This document shows, piece by piece, positions 1 to 8,317 of a stretch of DNA of 64,000 nt. Numbering within the stretch: the stretch's first letter is position 1; every line of letters starts with the position of its first letter. Source of the stretch: Phytohalomonas tamaricis (GTDB lineage Bacteria; Pseudomonadota; Gammaproteobacteria; Pseudomonadales; Halomonadaceae); the NCBI RefSeq assembly GCF_003012345.1, contig NZ_PVRV01000024.1, positions 310,001-374,000 on the forward strand. Direction: 5' to 3'. The position numbers were made by a program, and so were the translations under genes. Below the pieces are notes generated by a model. The model saw nothing but the letters and a program-made list of their open reading frames with translations. It had not been told where the DNA came from and did no database searches.

Positions 1-797
1 TCACCCAGAGCATCACGCGCTTCAAGCATGATCATCGACACAACAATCATTACCACTGCGGTGGCTAATGCCTTTACTGCGCGCTGCTCACCGCCTCCCA
101 GTTCTTTCGTTTTTTCTTTCAGCGTCACCGGCCACTCAATCAAGCGGCGTAGCAAACGCATCTTGTTGGACATTCGCGATGGATCATCTTCTGCGCGACT
201 GGAGTTGTACTGCCTGTCGCCGCGATAGCCATGCTCCGTCTTGCAGATATCCAGTAACAGGGCCCTGATTGCCGTGTAGTGTTCATCGCGAGGCAAATGC
301 GCCACCAGGGACAATAGCTGCTGCTCGGTGAGCCATGACAGGTAGTTATCAATATTGGCGTAGTATTTGAGCCGGCTGTCATCATCAGGCACATTTCGTC
401 GCATCCGGCTGAGAATTCCTTGCGTATGCTGGACAAGTTCCTCGACCTGCTCGCAGGTCGTGCTCTCCTTGTCATCGAGCAGTTGACGAGTCGACTGCTC
501 CAGCGCAACAACGTACTGATAAGCATATAAGCTCAAGCTAAGTCGGTAGCGCTCGGAAGATAACTTGCCACGGTCAGCCAGGCGGCTATGGATCAGGGGG
601 AGATTACGCGTATTACTGTAATAGGTACGCTTGAGATGAATGGCGTTGTGATAGAACGCTTCTTCCGATACGACGTGAGTATTGAGATCGAGCTCGCCCG
701 GCACGAAAAGATAGAGATCCAGTGTGTGATAGGTCTCCTCCCGCAGTACTCGCGTTATCTTGACCGTAAATCCTTCCTTTTTTTCTACACTGATCAC
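1..797 (-). CDS. Unknown membrane-anchored protein, 3' end cut by window edge
   Basis: Open reading frame on the minus strand with no stop before base 1, so the C-terminus is missing. It starts at a GTG (795-797); an in-frame TAG lies six codons upstream, and there is no ATG for over 100 codons, so GTG is the only reasonable start. About 265 residues are visible. The N-terminal part has several tyrosines and leucines (for example SLSLYAYQYVVALEQ), and the middle is acidic and helical. The last 25 residues form a hydrophobic segment (ATAVVMIVVSMIML) just after a basic/glycine stretch (KELGGGEQRA), so this is probably a cytoplasmic domain followed by membrane helices. I do not recognise the family. 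Codon use matches the neighbours and the frame is unbroken, so it is likely a real gene. Confidence 0.7.
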   Translation of the reverse strand, partial: MISVEKKEGFTVKITRVLREETYHTLDLYLFVPGELDLNTHVVSEEAFYHNAIHLKRTYYSNTRNLPLIHSRLADRGKLSSERYRLSLSLYAYQYVVALEQSTRQLLDDKESTTCEQVEELVQHTQGILSRMRRNVPDDDSRLKYYANIDNYLSWLTEQQLLSLVAHLPRDEHYTAIRALLLDICKTEHGYRGDRQYNSSRAEDDPSRMSNKMRLLRRLIEWPVTLKEKTKELGGGEQRAVKALATAVVMIVVSMIMLEARDALG

Positions 798-826
798 GCG
801 TCGGCTGCCCTGCTAGGAAAGTGACT

Positions 827-988
827 ATGCTTGAAGCTTATATCACAGCGTTTACGAATTTAAGCCGAGAGACAGACGGTACACTCAGCCGCACTCGCGC
901 CTTTGTTTCATCAGTAGCCGATAGTGTTCCTACGCTCAGCCGTGTCCTATCTGCCATAGCCACCGCGCCTTCTGCGCAACCAAGCTAA
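827..988 (+). CDS. Possible 53-residue small protein
   Basis: ATG at 827 preceded by AGGAAAG at 7-8 bases, an acceptable ribosome binding site, and an open frame of 53 codons ending in TAA at 986. The product begins MLEAYITAFTNLSRETDG and is rich in Ser, Thr, Ala and Arg, with no clear membrane segment or signal. It sits in the intergenic space divergent from the left-edge gene. No family is recognised. The ribosome binding site and plausible codon use support it; its short length and lack of known relatives count against it. Confidence 0.3.
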   Translation: MLEAYITAFTNLSRETDGTLSRTRAFVSSVADSVPTLSRVLSAIATAPSAQPS

Positions 989-1076
989 TTAAACTAAGCT
1001 TGTCGATAAACCAAGGTGGCGATGCTGGCGCTCCGTCATGTTTGCTTTCGCATAATGAGATGACCCATCAGCATAA

Positions 1077-1100
1077 AGTATGCTTAACATACTGGATAAT
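1077..1100 (+). promoter_or_regulatory. Palindrome and possible -10 upstream of first YihY/BrkB gene
   Basis: AGTATG-cttaa-CATACT is a perfect 6-5-6 inverted repeat at 1077-1093, followed directly by GGATAAT (1094-1100), a fair -10 element. The repeat lies about 35 bases upstream of the coding start and could be an operator overlapping the promoter. This is inferred from position only. Confidence 0.3.
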
Positions 1101-1126
1101 TATCACAGCCTCGATTAAGGATGATC

Positions 1127-2092
1127 ATGGCAACACAAACACAGCATGGAAATAATCGCGGCCGCGACGCTAAAAAACCCACTCAAATCCCCGCTGCGGG
1201 ATGGCGAGACACGTTACTGCGTGTCAAAAACGAACTGGATGGTGATCATGTTTCACTGGTCGCGGCAGGCATTGCCTTTTATGGCCTTTTGGCGATATTC
1301 CCCGCCATCGCTGCGCTTATTTCACTGTGGGGATTACTGTTTGACCCCCAACAGGTCGAGCAGCAAATAGCAGCGCTAAGCGAAGTGCTTCCTCAGGAGG
1401 CTGCAGGCATCATCGAGGGGCAAGCACGCCAGGTGAGCGCCAACACTGGTACAGGCATGAGCCTGGCAGCGATTGGTGGGCTGCTGTTCACGATTTACAG
1501 TGCGTCCAAAGGGGTAAAAAGCTTTGTAGCGGGTCTGAACATCATTTACGACGAAGGGGAAAGCCGCGGCTTTATCAAGCGTACAGTGCTGGTGATGGCG
1601 CTAACGCTGGGCATGATCATCATCACAGTGCTTACGCTCGCCACGATTGCCATTCTTCCCATTGCGATCAGCTTCCTACCTTTGGGTGACACCATCAGTA
1701 GCCTACTGCTTTATGTACGCTGGCCTATTCTGTTACTTGTTGTCATGACGGCTATTTCAATCCTTTATCGCTACGCACCCAACCGCCGTGCAGCGCGCTG
1801 GGAGTGGGTCAGTGTGGGCTCCGTTGCCGCTACCATCCTATGGATTATTGGCTCGATCGGCTTTTCGATTTATGTACGCAACTTTGCAAGCTATAACGAG
1901 ACCTATGGCTCGCTAGGCGCTGTGGTCATTCTTCTGATGTGGTTTTGGCTTTCCGCCTACATCGTCTTGCTGGGGGCTGAATTAAACAGCGAGATGGAGC
2001 GCCAAACCCGACAGGACACCACCGTAGAGCCGGAAAAACCGATGGGCAAACGTGGTGCTTATGCCGCTGATACAGTCGGTGATAAGCCCTAA
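1127..2092 (+). CDS. YihY/BrkB-family inner membrane protein (copy 1)
   Basis: Predicted polytopic membrane protein of the YihY/BrkB family, long misnamed ribonuclease BN. The family's role is uncertain; some members are tied to virulence or envelope functions. About six membrane segments are visible after a basic N-terminus, starting with HVSLVAAGIAFYGLLAIFPA. The conserved family stretch GSLGAVVILLMWFWLSAYIVLLGAELN lies near the end, followed by a charged tail. Start chosen at the ATG at 1127 rather than 1121: TAAGGA lies at good spacing and the product then aligns with the next gene (MATQ... against MARH...). The length of 321 residues is normal. It is a tandem paralogue of the next gene, 91 bases downstream. 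Confidence 0.88.
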   Translation: MATQTQHGNNRGRDAKKPTQIPAAGWRDTLLRVKNELDGDHVSLVAAGIAFYGLLAIFPAIAALISLWGLLFDPQQVEQQIAALSEVLPQEAAGIIEGQARQVSANTGTGMSLAAIGGLLFTIYSASKGVKSFVAGLNIIYDEGESRGFIKRTVLVMALTLGMIIITVLTLATIAILPIAISFLPLGDTISSLLLYVRWPILLLVVMTAISILYRYAPNRRAARWEWVSVGSVAATILWIIGSIGFSIYVRNFASYNETYGSLGAVVILLMWFWLSAYIVLLGAELNSEMERQTRQDTTVEPEKPMGKRGAYAADTVGDKP

Positions 2093-2183
2093 AGTATTGA
2101 AATGGGAAACATGGCAATAGTTGTCACGATGGCATGGCATTACTTTAACTAACCTGCCATGCCATTCGCGTTGGGGAATGTTC

Positions 2184-3149
2184 ATGGCAAGGCATGACAA
2201 GCAACACGATTACCGCGGTCGCCATGCTGAGCGGCCAACCGAAATCACAACGTCGGGGTGGCGTGATACATTTTTGCGGGTCAAGGAACAGCTCGACCGG
2301 GACCATGTCACGTTAATTGCCGCCGGCGTGGCTTTTTACGGGCTGCTCGCTATTTTCCCCGCCATTGCCGCGCTTATTTCACTGTGGGGGCTATTACTAG
2401 ACCCTCAGCAGATCGAACAGCAGATTACTTCATTAGGCAGCATCCTGCCGCCGGAAGCGGCCAGTTTGCTTGAGCAGCAGGCACGCAAAGTAGTAAAAAA
2501 CACGGGGTCAGGCATCAACTTAACGGCGATAGGCGGTATTTTATTTGCAGTCTTTAGCGCCTCTAGAGGCGTAAAAGGACTGATTGAAGGGATGAACGTC
2601 GTTTACGATGAGGATGAAAGCCGCAGCCTGATCAAGCGCACGCTGATGACACTGGCACTTACTTCCGGCCTTATCATCACGACTATTGTCACGCTTGCTG
2701 CGCTTATCTTCATACCTGCAGTGGCAGGACATCTACCGCTCGGTGACACGGTCAGCACGTTGATTCTCTATTCCCGCTGGCCCCTGTTAATTGTGTTGGC
2801 AATGCTTTCAATTGCCGTGCTCTATCGCTATGGCCCTCACCGAGCTAAACCGCGTTGGGAATGGGTCAGCATTGGTACGGTAAGTGCCACGCTGCTATGG
2901 ATCCTCGGCTCAATCGGCTTTTCCCTTTACGTTCGAAACTTCTCTAGCTTCGACGAGATCTATGGCTCATTGGGAGCTGTTGTCATTCTTCTCATGTGGT
3001 TTTGGCTCTCTGCCTTCATTGTTCTTCTAGGGGGAGAGCTAAATAATGAAATGGAGCGGCAAACCAAACGGGATACTACAGAACGTCCCGAGCAATCAAT
3101 AGGACATCGCAACGCTCACGCCGCCGATACAGTAGGTAAAAAGCCTTGA
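2184..3149 (+). CDS. YihY/BrkB-family inner membrane protein (copy 2)
   Basis: Second member of a tandem pair, 321 residues, closely similar to the preceding protein along its whole length (shared GWRDT, VAFYGLLAIFPAIAALISLWG, GSLGAVVILLMWFWLSA blocks). It has the same six-helix topology and charged C-terminal tail ending in ADTVG-KP in both. The frame is open from 2121, but GGGGA lies seven bases before the ATG at 2184, and that start matches copy 1, so 2184 is preferred. The function of the family is not settled. The two copies probably arose by local duplication and may be cotranscribed, since the gap has no clear terminator. Confidence 0.88.
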   Translation: MARHDKQHDYRGRHAERPTEITTSGWRDTFLRVKEQLDRDHVTLIAAGVAFYGLLAIFPAIAALISLWGLLLDPQQIEQQITSLGSILPPEAASLLEQQARKVVKNTGSGINLTAIGGILFAVFSASRGVKGLIEGMNVVYDEDESRSLIKRTLMTLALTSGLIITTIVTLAALIFIPAVAGHLPLGDTVSTLILYSRWPLLIVLAMLSIAVLYRYGPHRAKPRWEWVSIGTVSATLLWILGSIGFSLYVRNFSSFDEIYGSLGAVVILLMWFWLSAFIVLLGGELNNEMERQTKRDTTERPEQSIGHRNAHAADTVGKKP

Positions 3150-3412
3150 TATTATCAAAATAACATTGTTGCGATCATTGCCGGTTGGGCCGTTATTCTC
3201 TGTTTTTTCTAAAGTCCATAATGCAACTATTACCATAACTTTCCCAGCCGGCTGTCTCAACTAATTTAATTTAATAACAAACACTTCATGTAGATTAACT
3301 ACTCGGCCACCACTCGCTATAAGTTATGATTTATGGATCACATAAGCGCTATTATGAATAACAGATGCAGCAGGACATGTTTGGATTAATGTTTTCAAGG
3401 AAGACCGACTAA

Positions 3413-4357
3413 ATGGACCAGCCAGACATACCAAAGAAAGTTAAAGAAATAAAATTTACTGACCCTAAAGAATTTATCCAGGCATTAATCTCTCCTCACA
3501 ACCTAGGTCAGCAATTTTTATATCGTGGCCAAGGTGAAGCAGGCTGGACATTAAGACCGAGCATAGCCAGAGAACATACCATTAATTTAGCGGATACCTT
3601 TTTTAAGAAGAGGGAAACACCTGCCTCTCTCAAGATATCCTATTATGAATATTCATTGCTTAGAGATTATGCCATCAGCTGTGATACTGCTGGGCTAACT
3701 ATCCCAGGCGACAGCCCGGAATTAAGAGAAATTCTCAAGATATATAGCCGTAAAAGTGACATCTGCTACGAAATAGCGTTTGAAGAAAACAATGAGGCCA
3801 TCGTAAGTCCTCCCGATGACTGGTTCTCCGATCAAGTGCTGCCTCTGCTGGCCAAGGCACAGCATCATGGGCTACCGACTCGCTTATTAGACTGGACCAT
3901 GCTACCCATCGTAGCCGTCTATTTTGCCGTATCCTCAGTGCTTAAATACTGGGGGAACTACGGAAAAACCACCGACACTCAACAATATAATGGCGATATG
4001 GGTGTGTGGAAACTCGATGCCAGACAACTGAATCAGGATACGTCGAGCTTTGTCGCTATTGCAGCACCTGGCGCAGCCAGTGTAAATATCGCGGCGCAGC
4101 GGGGCTGTTTTACTTACAGCAAGTCAGGGATTGATTCCCGTTTACATGATTTAGAAATAGACAATGATAAAGCCGCTGCAAGCTGCCTAGAGAAGTACAC
4201 CATCCCTGCTATTCATGCCGAAGAAGTCTATTTCCTATGTACACAGTATGGCATCACGGGGGCCACGCTTTTTCCCGGCCCTGATGGCGCAGCAAGAGAG
4301 GCCGTTGAGAAAGCGAATGCTCGCTTATTTAAAACACGATATGATACTTATAACTGA
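3413..4357 (+). CDS. FRG domain-containing protein
   Basis: 314 residues. The FRG signature is visible near the N-terminus (FLYRGQGEAGWTLRPSIAR, about residues 35-53), and the family's second block, QHHGLPTRLLDWTMLPIVAVYFAV, lies at about 150-173. The FRG domain is named after Phe-Arg-Gly-type residues. Its biochemical activity is poorly defined, and the domain occurs in accessory and sometimes phage-defence loci. Base composition is clearly more AT-rich than the flanking genes, and AT-rich non-coding DNA lies on both sides, which suggests horizontal acquisition. No partner gene is adjacent, so a solitary effector or an orphan cargo gene are both possible. The ATG at 3413 is preceded by AAGGAAGACCG, a usable ribosome binding site. 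Confidence 0.85.
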   Translation: MDQPDIPKKVKEIKFTDPKEFIQALISPHNLGQQFLYRGQGEAGWTLRPSIAREHTINLADTFFKKRETPASLKISYYEYSLLRDYAISCDTAGLTIPGDSPELREILKIYSRKSDICYEIAFEENNEAIVSPPDDWFSDQVLPLLAKAQHHGLPTRLLDWTMLPIVAVYFAVSSVLKYWGNYGKTTDTQQYNGDMGVWKLDARQLNQDTSSFVAIAAPGAASVNIAAQRGCFTYSKSGIDSRLHDLEIDNDKAAASCLEKYTIPAIHAEEVYFLCTQYGITGATLFPGPDGAAREAVEKANARLFKTRYDTYN

Positions 4358-4832
4358 GCAGTTAATGCTTAACCTTGCAATATTTATAGATGTTTATTCT
4401 GTTGATACCTAAAATAAATCTCTTTAATTTATGACTGCTTATTTCGTCAGCATTCCCAGACTCAAAAATGTTTTCAACGGATTCAACTCAACAATATACA
4501 CAACTCACCCATCCTGATTTTATTGCCCTATCCGCAATTTATACTCATTTGATAATAAGCCTTGGCCAAGACATCAAATAATTTATTTATCTTCATCTGT
4601 ATTTCACTGCGTTTTTACTCAAGACCACATTTTTTAAGATCAATAATAATGATGCTATCAGCCTATGCCGAACTAATAGCCACAGATAATGTCTTACACC
4701 ATAGGCTCGAAAGAGAGCAATTGAAAAAATGTCGATATCTATTACTTTGACAAGTGAGACTGTATTAAACCATACGGTGCAGGATGTACCGTGATCTCGA
4801 TGCCACTATTCACAGCAAGGAGCACATTTATC
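4358..4832. other. AT-rich intergenic region, no supported gene
   Basis: 475 bases of AT-rich sequence between the FRG gene and the PRC-barrel gene. A 62-codon open frame at 4562-4750 has no ribosome binding site or family resemblance and I do not call it. The promoter of the PRC-barrel gene should lie near the right end. I see no repeats or hairpins that define a mobile element boundary. Confidence 0.5.
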
Positions 4833-5366
4833 ATGCGCCAATCATTTAATCGCTTACTGGGTACCGCTCTTTTATCCAGTGGCATTGCCTTGAGCACAGG
4901 CGCCTTTGCGGCAACGCAGGGCCTTTATTCCGCTGATGAGCTGATGGCTGCGCAGGTTTATGCCAAAGGCAATGATCAATCCATCGGCGAAGTCGAAGAT
5001 ATCCTGCTCGGTGATGATATGAGCGTACAGGCACTAGCGATTGATACTGGCAACCTGCTCGATATGGGTGAGAAGGAATATATTATCCAGAAGGGTAAGT
5101 TCACGGTACAAACCATTAACGGCGACAATCTCGATGACCTCGAGTATCGAGTAAATCTCGATATGAGTGCCCAACAGATAACTCAACAACCTGAGTACAC
5201 CAACGACTGGTGGACCAAAACCAAGACCAATGCTTCTAAAATTTGGCAGAACACCAAACAGAATGCATCAAGCGCTTGGGAAGATACTAAATCTGCTACA
5301 TCCAACTTGCTGGAAAATGCCAGTGATGCCATCGATAACAATACTGATCAGAGCCAGAATCAGTAA
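4833..5366 (+). CDS. Secreted PRC-barrel domain protein
   Basis: 177 residues with a Sec signal peptide (MRQSFNRLLG... ending AFA, about residues 1-26). A PRC-barrel-like domain follows (about 30-110: YSADELMAAQVYAKGNDQSI, then GEVEDILLGDDMSVQALAID), a small beta-barrel found in photosynthetic reaction centre H subunits and many stress proteins. The C-terminal 60 residues are helical and repetitive (KTKTNASKIWQNTKQNASS, then AWEDTKSATSNLLENASDAI), like LEA or apolipoprotein-type 11-residue repeats. The upstream ATG at 4791 is open in frame, but AAGGAG lies ten bases before 4833 and the signal peptide begins there. A periplasmic stress or envelope role is inferred only from architecture. Confidence 0.8.
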   Translation: MRQSFNRLLGTALLSSGIALSTGAFAATQGLYSADELMAAQVYAKGNDQSIGEVEDILLGDDMSVQALAIDTGNLLDMGEKEYIIQKGKFTVQTINGDNLDDLEYRVNLDMSAQQITQQPEYTNDWWTKTKTNASKIWQNTKQNASSAWEDTKSATSNLLENASDAIDNNTDQSQNQ

Positions 5367-5377
5367 GTCTCCTTTCT

Positions 5378-5401
5378 GCGCCGTCTGTGTTCAGACGGCG
5401 C
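5378..5401 (+). terminator. Hairpin terminator after PRC-barrel gene
   Basis: Perfect 10-bp stem GCGCCGTCTG / CAGACGGCGC with a four-base loop, 11 bases past the stop codon. No strong T-run follows, so termination may be weak or Rho-assisted. Confidence 0.6.
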
Positions 5402-5555
5402 TACCACTACCCGACAGAAAAGTAGTTAGATAAAAGCAAAATGCTTACGAGGATATTTATCTAACACTATTTGCATCGTGTTACTTCGACCTTCCATAGA
5501 AAAGCAATACTGGCGCTCTCTTCTATAAAGATTGAACACATTGAAGATGAACACA

Positions 5556-5753
5556 TCACATGCCTCTTAGCGACTCGAAACCGCCCAATGGCAACAGGCA
5601 ACTAGCAGGATGCTCGAAGCACTGCATGTAGTTTTCGACGCTTTCAGTATCAGTATTGTGCTCTCTGCCAAGGTTCATCCCGAACACCAGCGCTCCCATG
5701 ATCACCAGAATCGTAGCGAGGCTGAACCACAACGGTTTTTTAAAGGTTTGCAT
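5556..5753 (-). CDS. Small single-span membrane protein
   Basis: 65 residues. A short basic N-terminus (MQTFKKPLWF) is followed by one hydrophobic helix (SLATILVIMGALVFGMNLG, about 11-29), then a polar tail with two cysteines (YMQCFEHPASCLLPLGGF). A strong ribosome binding site (GGAGGG, seven bases before the ATG at 5753) argues that it is translated. No family is recognised. The two tail cysteines could form a disulfide if the tail is periplasmic. It is monocistronic as far as can be seen. Confidence 0.6.
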   Translation of the reverse strand: MQTFKKPLWFSLATILVIMGALVFGMNLGREHNTDTESVENYMQCFEHPASCLLPLGGFESLRGM

Positions 5754-5971
5754 GACACGCCCTCCTTCGATCGCCCGTCTCGATGCACAAACCTAACCGC
5801 TAAAGCTATTGTCGTTATAGAGGGCCTACTTTACCGATCAGCATCGTGAATATCATTTTTGTACTTACTTTTACTTTAGCTGACCTTGGCTTAAACACCC
5901 GTAGACTTTGTGTCTAGCTAGCGCCTTGTCGAGAGAGCCAATATCTGGGTTCTCCCTGCGGCATCCAAGCA

Positions 5972-6003
5972 GAAACGGCGCTGCAGTTACGCAGCGCCGT
6001 TTC
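5972..6003 (-). terminator. Hairpin terminator downstream of manA
   Basis: Perfect 13-bp stem GAAACGGCGCTGC / GCAGCGCCGTTTC with a six-base loop, 36 bases beyond the manA stop. Only a short T-rich stretch follows. It probably ends the minus-strand manA transcript. Confidence 0.65.
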
Positions 6004-6039
6004 ATATTCATGACATTGAACTCTGGTTTTAATGCAGCA

Positions 6040-7119
6040 TTAGCGCTCGCTGCTGTATTTTGCTTCAACATCACCAAGACGGCGAATTTCTCGTTCGGAG
6101 TATCCCGCGCTCTTTAGCGGTTGCCAGATGTCCTGTTCAAGCTTCGGTACGTAATTGATGATGACCTCGCTTGCACCATGCAGCTCCACCTCACCTAGCG
6201 CCGCAGGCAAAAGCAGTGTTTCGGCCCGACCAAGCGTCTCTTCCCAACCGTGCCCACTGAGCGTGACGGGAGCACCGAGATTGGTCAGTAGCGTGGCGCG
6301 ATCGATACGCCGGCGATAGCCTTCAACAATGCGCAGCCGCTCCAATGCAAAATAGGGCCCCGCGCAGCAGATACGTCGCTCGACGCCTTCAGACTCATGC
6401 AGTACCAGCCCAGGCTGCGGCCCGGATTGGAGATCAAGATTGATCTCTTCAAGCAGCGCATCAATGTTTTGTTCCCACTCCTGGCGACTCAGCTCGCTGC
6501 CATCTTCCATTTGCCATGGCATCGCCTGCTGCTGAATATCGGCGGTCTGCTGAATCTCACAAAGCAGCGTTCCCGGCCCAAAGGAGTGAAGGGTACCGGC
6601 AGGCACGTAAAACGTATCGCCGGCACGCACTTCATAGCGGTGCATCACTTCATCGTAGGCCTGACGCAACAGCGCATCGCGCAGCTGTGGCTTATCGACG
6701 CCCTGCTTCACGCCCAATAGCAGCGTCGCCTCCGGTGCAGCCCAGAGGATATGCCAGGATTCAGTCTTGCCATGAGGCCACTGCCCCGTTCGACGGGCCG
6801 TTTCGTCATCGGCATGAAGATGAACAGGCAACATGCCCGTCGCATCGATGAACTTGAATAACAGCGGAAAATGAGGGCCTTGCCAGCCGGGCTCGACCAG
6901 CTCGTTTGGGAACTGTTCGACCAGCTCATGTAACGAGCGCCCTTTGAAAGCGCCATTGAGAATCTCGGCGCTTTTGCCCTCCACGTCACTGACTTCCCAG
7001 CTTTCGGCCACTGGCTTGTCATCGGGCAGCCCCTTCTTGCCTAATTGCTCGGCGATGCGCTGTCCACCAAAGACATGATGGGCCAACGGCGTGCTTAATC
7101 GTAGCGGATACCATTCCAT
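6040..7119 (-). CDS. manA: Mannose-6-phosphate isomerase, class I
   Basis: 359 residues. It interconverts mannose 6-phosphate and fructose 6-phosphate in the cytoplasm with a bound zinc. Visible features are ESWEVSDVEG early on, the metal-binding cupin motif LPVHLHADDE, the paired ...FYVPAGTLHSFGPGTLLCEI strand with its conserved HSF, and the following QQTADIQQQ. It is the short cupin-type (Bacillus-like) class rather than the GDP-mannose pyrophosphorylase fusion. The frame is open to 7200, but homology begins at MEWYPLRLS, with GGAG eight bases upstream of the ATG at 7119, so that start is used. It lies 210 bases downstream of the sugar isomerase gene on the same strand and supplies fructose 6-phosphate to the carbohydrate block. 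Confidence 0.88.
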   Translation of the reverse strand: MEWYPLRLSTPLAHHVFGGQRIAEQLGKKGLPDDKPVAESWEVSDVEGKSAEILNGAFKGRSLHELVEQFPNELVEPGWQGPHFPLLFKFIDATGMLPVHLHADDETARRTGQWPHGKTESWHILWAAPEATLLLGVKQGVDKPQLRDALLRQAYDEVMHRYEVRAGDTFYVPAGTLHSFGPGTLLCEIQQTADIQQQAMPWQMEDGSELSRQEWEQNIDALLEEINLDLQSGPQPGLVLHESEGVERRICCAGPYFALERLRIVEGYRRRIDRATLLTNLGAPVTLSGHGWEETLGRAETLLLPAALGEVELHGASEVIINYVPKLEQDIWQPLKSAGYSEREIRRLGDVEAKYSSER

Positions 7120-7278
7120 GGTCTCGGCTCCATAAAGATGAATATGGGAAAGTGCTGCTATCTGCGCCTGGAACCGGTTTCTAACCGAGGCGCATACCAT
7201 CGAATCTACTTATATAAAAGTGGCAATCACGCCGTACAAGCGCAAGCAAAAGCGGACATAACTATCGCTATACGATAA

Positions 7279-7302
7279 CCATCTTTACTTACTTAAAGAT
7301 GG
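7279..7302. terminator. Hairpin between sugar isomerase and manA
   Basis: Perfect 9-bp stem CCATCTTTA / TAAAGATGG with a six-base loop, 28 bases past the isomerase stop on the minus strand. There is no T-run, so it may be a weak terminator or an RNA-processing site. Confidence 0.35.
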
Positions 7303-7329
7303 ATAATCCTGAGCGGGCTTGCGCTTTCT

Positions 7330-8229
7330 TTAAAACGGGTTTGGCGTGTAGCTACCCCGGCAGCGCTTGAGGTGTCTTAGCGCTTCGACTTGCCCGGTCA
7401 TTTCAAGTTCATCGCAGTAGACAGGATCATGCCAGCCTTCGATATCGATCGTACCGCGATAGCCATTCAGCCACAGCGCTTCGATGATGCGCCGCCAATC
7501 ACTATCGCCAAGACCAGGAAAGCGGTGGAAGGCGAACGTCTCACGGCCGTGGATGCCATGGCTGCGGATCACATCCCAGTTAACCTGGGCATCCTTGCCA
7601 TGCACGTGAAAGATTCTGGGTGTCCACTGTCTGAGTTGAGCGACCGGATCGATCAGGTAATAGCGCTGATGCGCCGGCTCCCATTCCAGCCCTAGATTGT
7701 CATCGGGCAGTTCATTGAACATCAGCTCCCACGCCGCCGGGTTATGGGCAATATTCCAGTCGCCGCGTTGCCAACTGCCATGCATCGGGCAATTCTCGAA
7801 AGCAATCCTCACGCTCTTGTCCGCAGCACGTCGAGCCAGCTCACCCCATATCTCACGAAAACGCGGCAGGCTTGCCTCAATCGGTTGGTTGCGTATGCGT
7901 CCTGTAAACGCGGCAATAGTATCTGTGCCGAACAAATGGGCATGATCAATCAACGCTTCCAGCCCGGCCAGGCTCTGGCGACTATCCTCCCCTGCTTCGA
8001 GCGGATTGCCATAAAGCCCCAACGCGCTGACACGCATGCCCGAGGTACCGATAGCCTCATGAAGCGTATCGGCCAGACGAGGCAGGTCAATACCGGCCAG
8101 CGTGGGGCTAAAAAATGGCTGAATGCTTTCGAAACCGTGGTCGATGAGTGAATGAATGTATCCCTCAAGGTCGTCCGTATCGGCCTTGACCATCGTGCCG
8201 ATACGTAGATCGAGCGCCGGCGAGTTCAT
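7330..8229 (-). CDS. Sugar phosphate isomerase/epimerase family protein (TIM barrel)
   Basis: 299 residues with the xylose-isomerase-like/AP-endonuclease-2 TIM-barrel fold. Metal-site residues can be followed along the barrel: the SIQPFFSP strand near the start, IAFENCPMHG with a conserved Glu, LGLEWEPAHQRY, IFHVHGKDAQ with His and Lys, and TIDIEGWHDPV with a final Glu. The substrate is not deducible; relatives include hydroxypyruvate isomerases and inositol or tagatose epimerases. The start has a strong GGAGGGGAG immediately upstream. It follows glgB by 88 bases on the same strand, with a hairpin in the gap, so it may be the distal gene of the glycogen/trehalose block. Confidence 0.8.
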   Translation of the reverse strand: MNSPALDLRIGTMVKADTDDLEGYIHSLIDHGFESIQPFFSPTLAGIDLPRLADTLHEAIGTSGMRVSALGLYGNPLEAGEDSRQSLAGLEALIDHAHLFGTDTIAAFTGRIRNQPIEASLPRFREIWGELARRAADKSVRIAFENCPMHGSWQRGDWNIAHNPAAWELMFNELPDDNLGLEWEPAHQRYYLIDPVAQLRQWTPRIFHVHGKDAQVNWDVIRSHGIHGRETFAFHRFPGLGDSDWRRIIEALWLNGYRGTIDIEGWHDPVYCDELEMTGQVEALRHLKRCRGSYTPNPF

Positions 8230-8317
8230 CTCCCCTCCCTGAACATGAATGCCCCGAACAGTTTCCTGTCCAGGGCAAGGATTAAGCGCCTACTAATGAT
8301 CTTTCGCAGACAATGCC

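Noticed and set aside
4562-4750. 62-codon frame in AT-rich DNA
   Set aside because: Weak ribosome site, AT-driven amino acid mix and no family resemblance.
5610-5849. 79-codon frame opposite the small membrane protein gene
   Set aside because: The minus-strand gene has a strong GGAGGG site and a clear membrane helix, whereas this one has neither.
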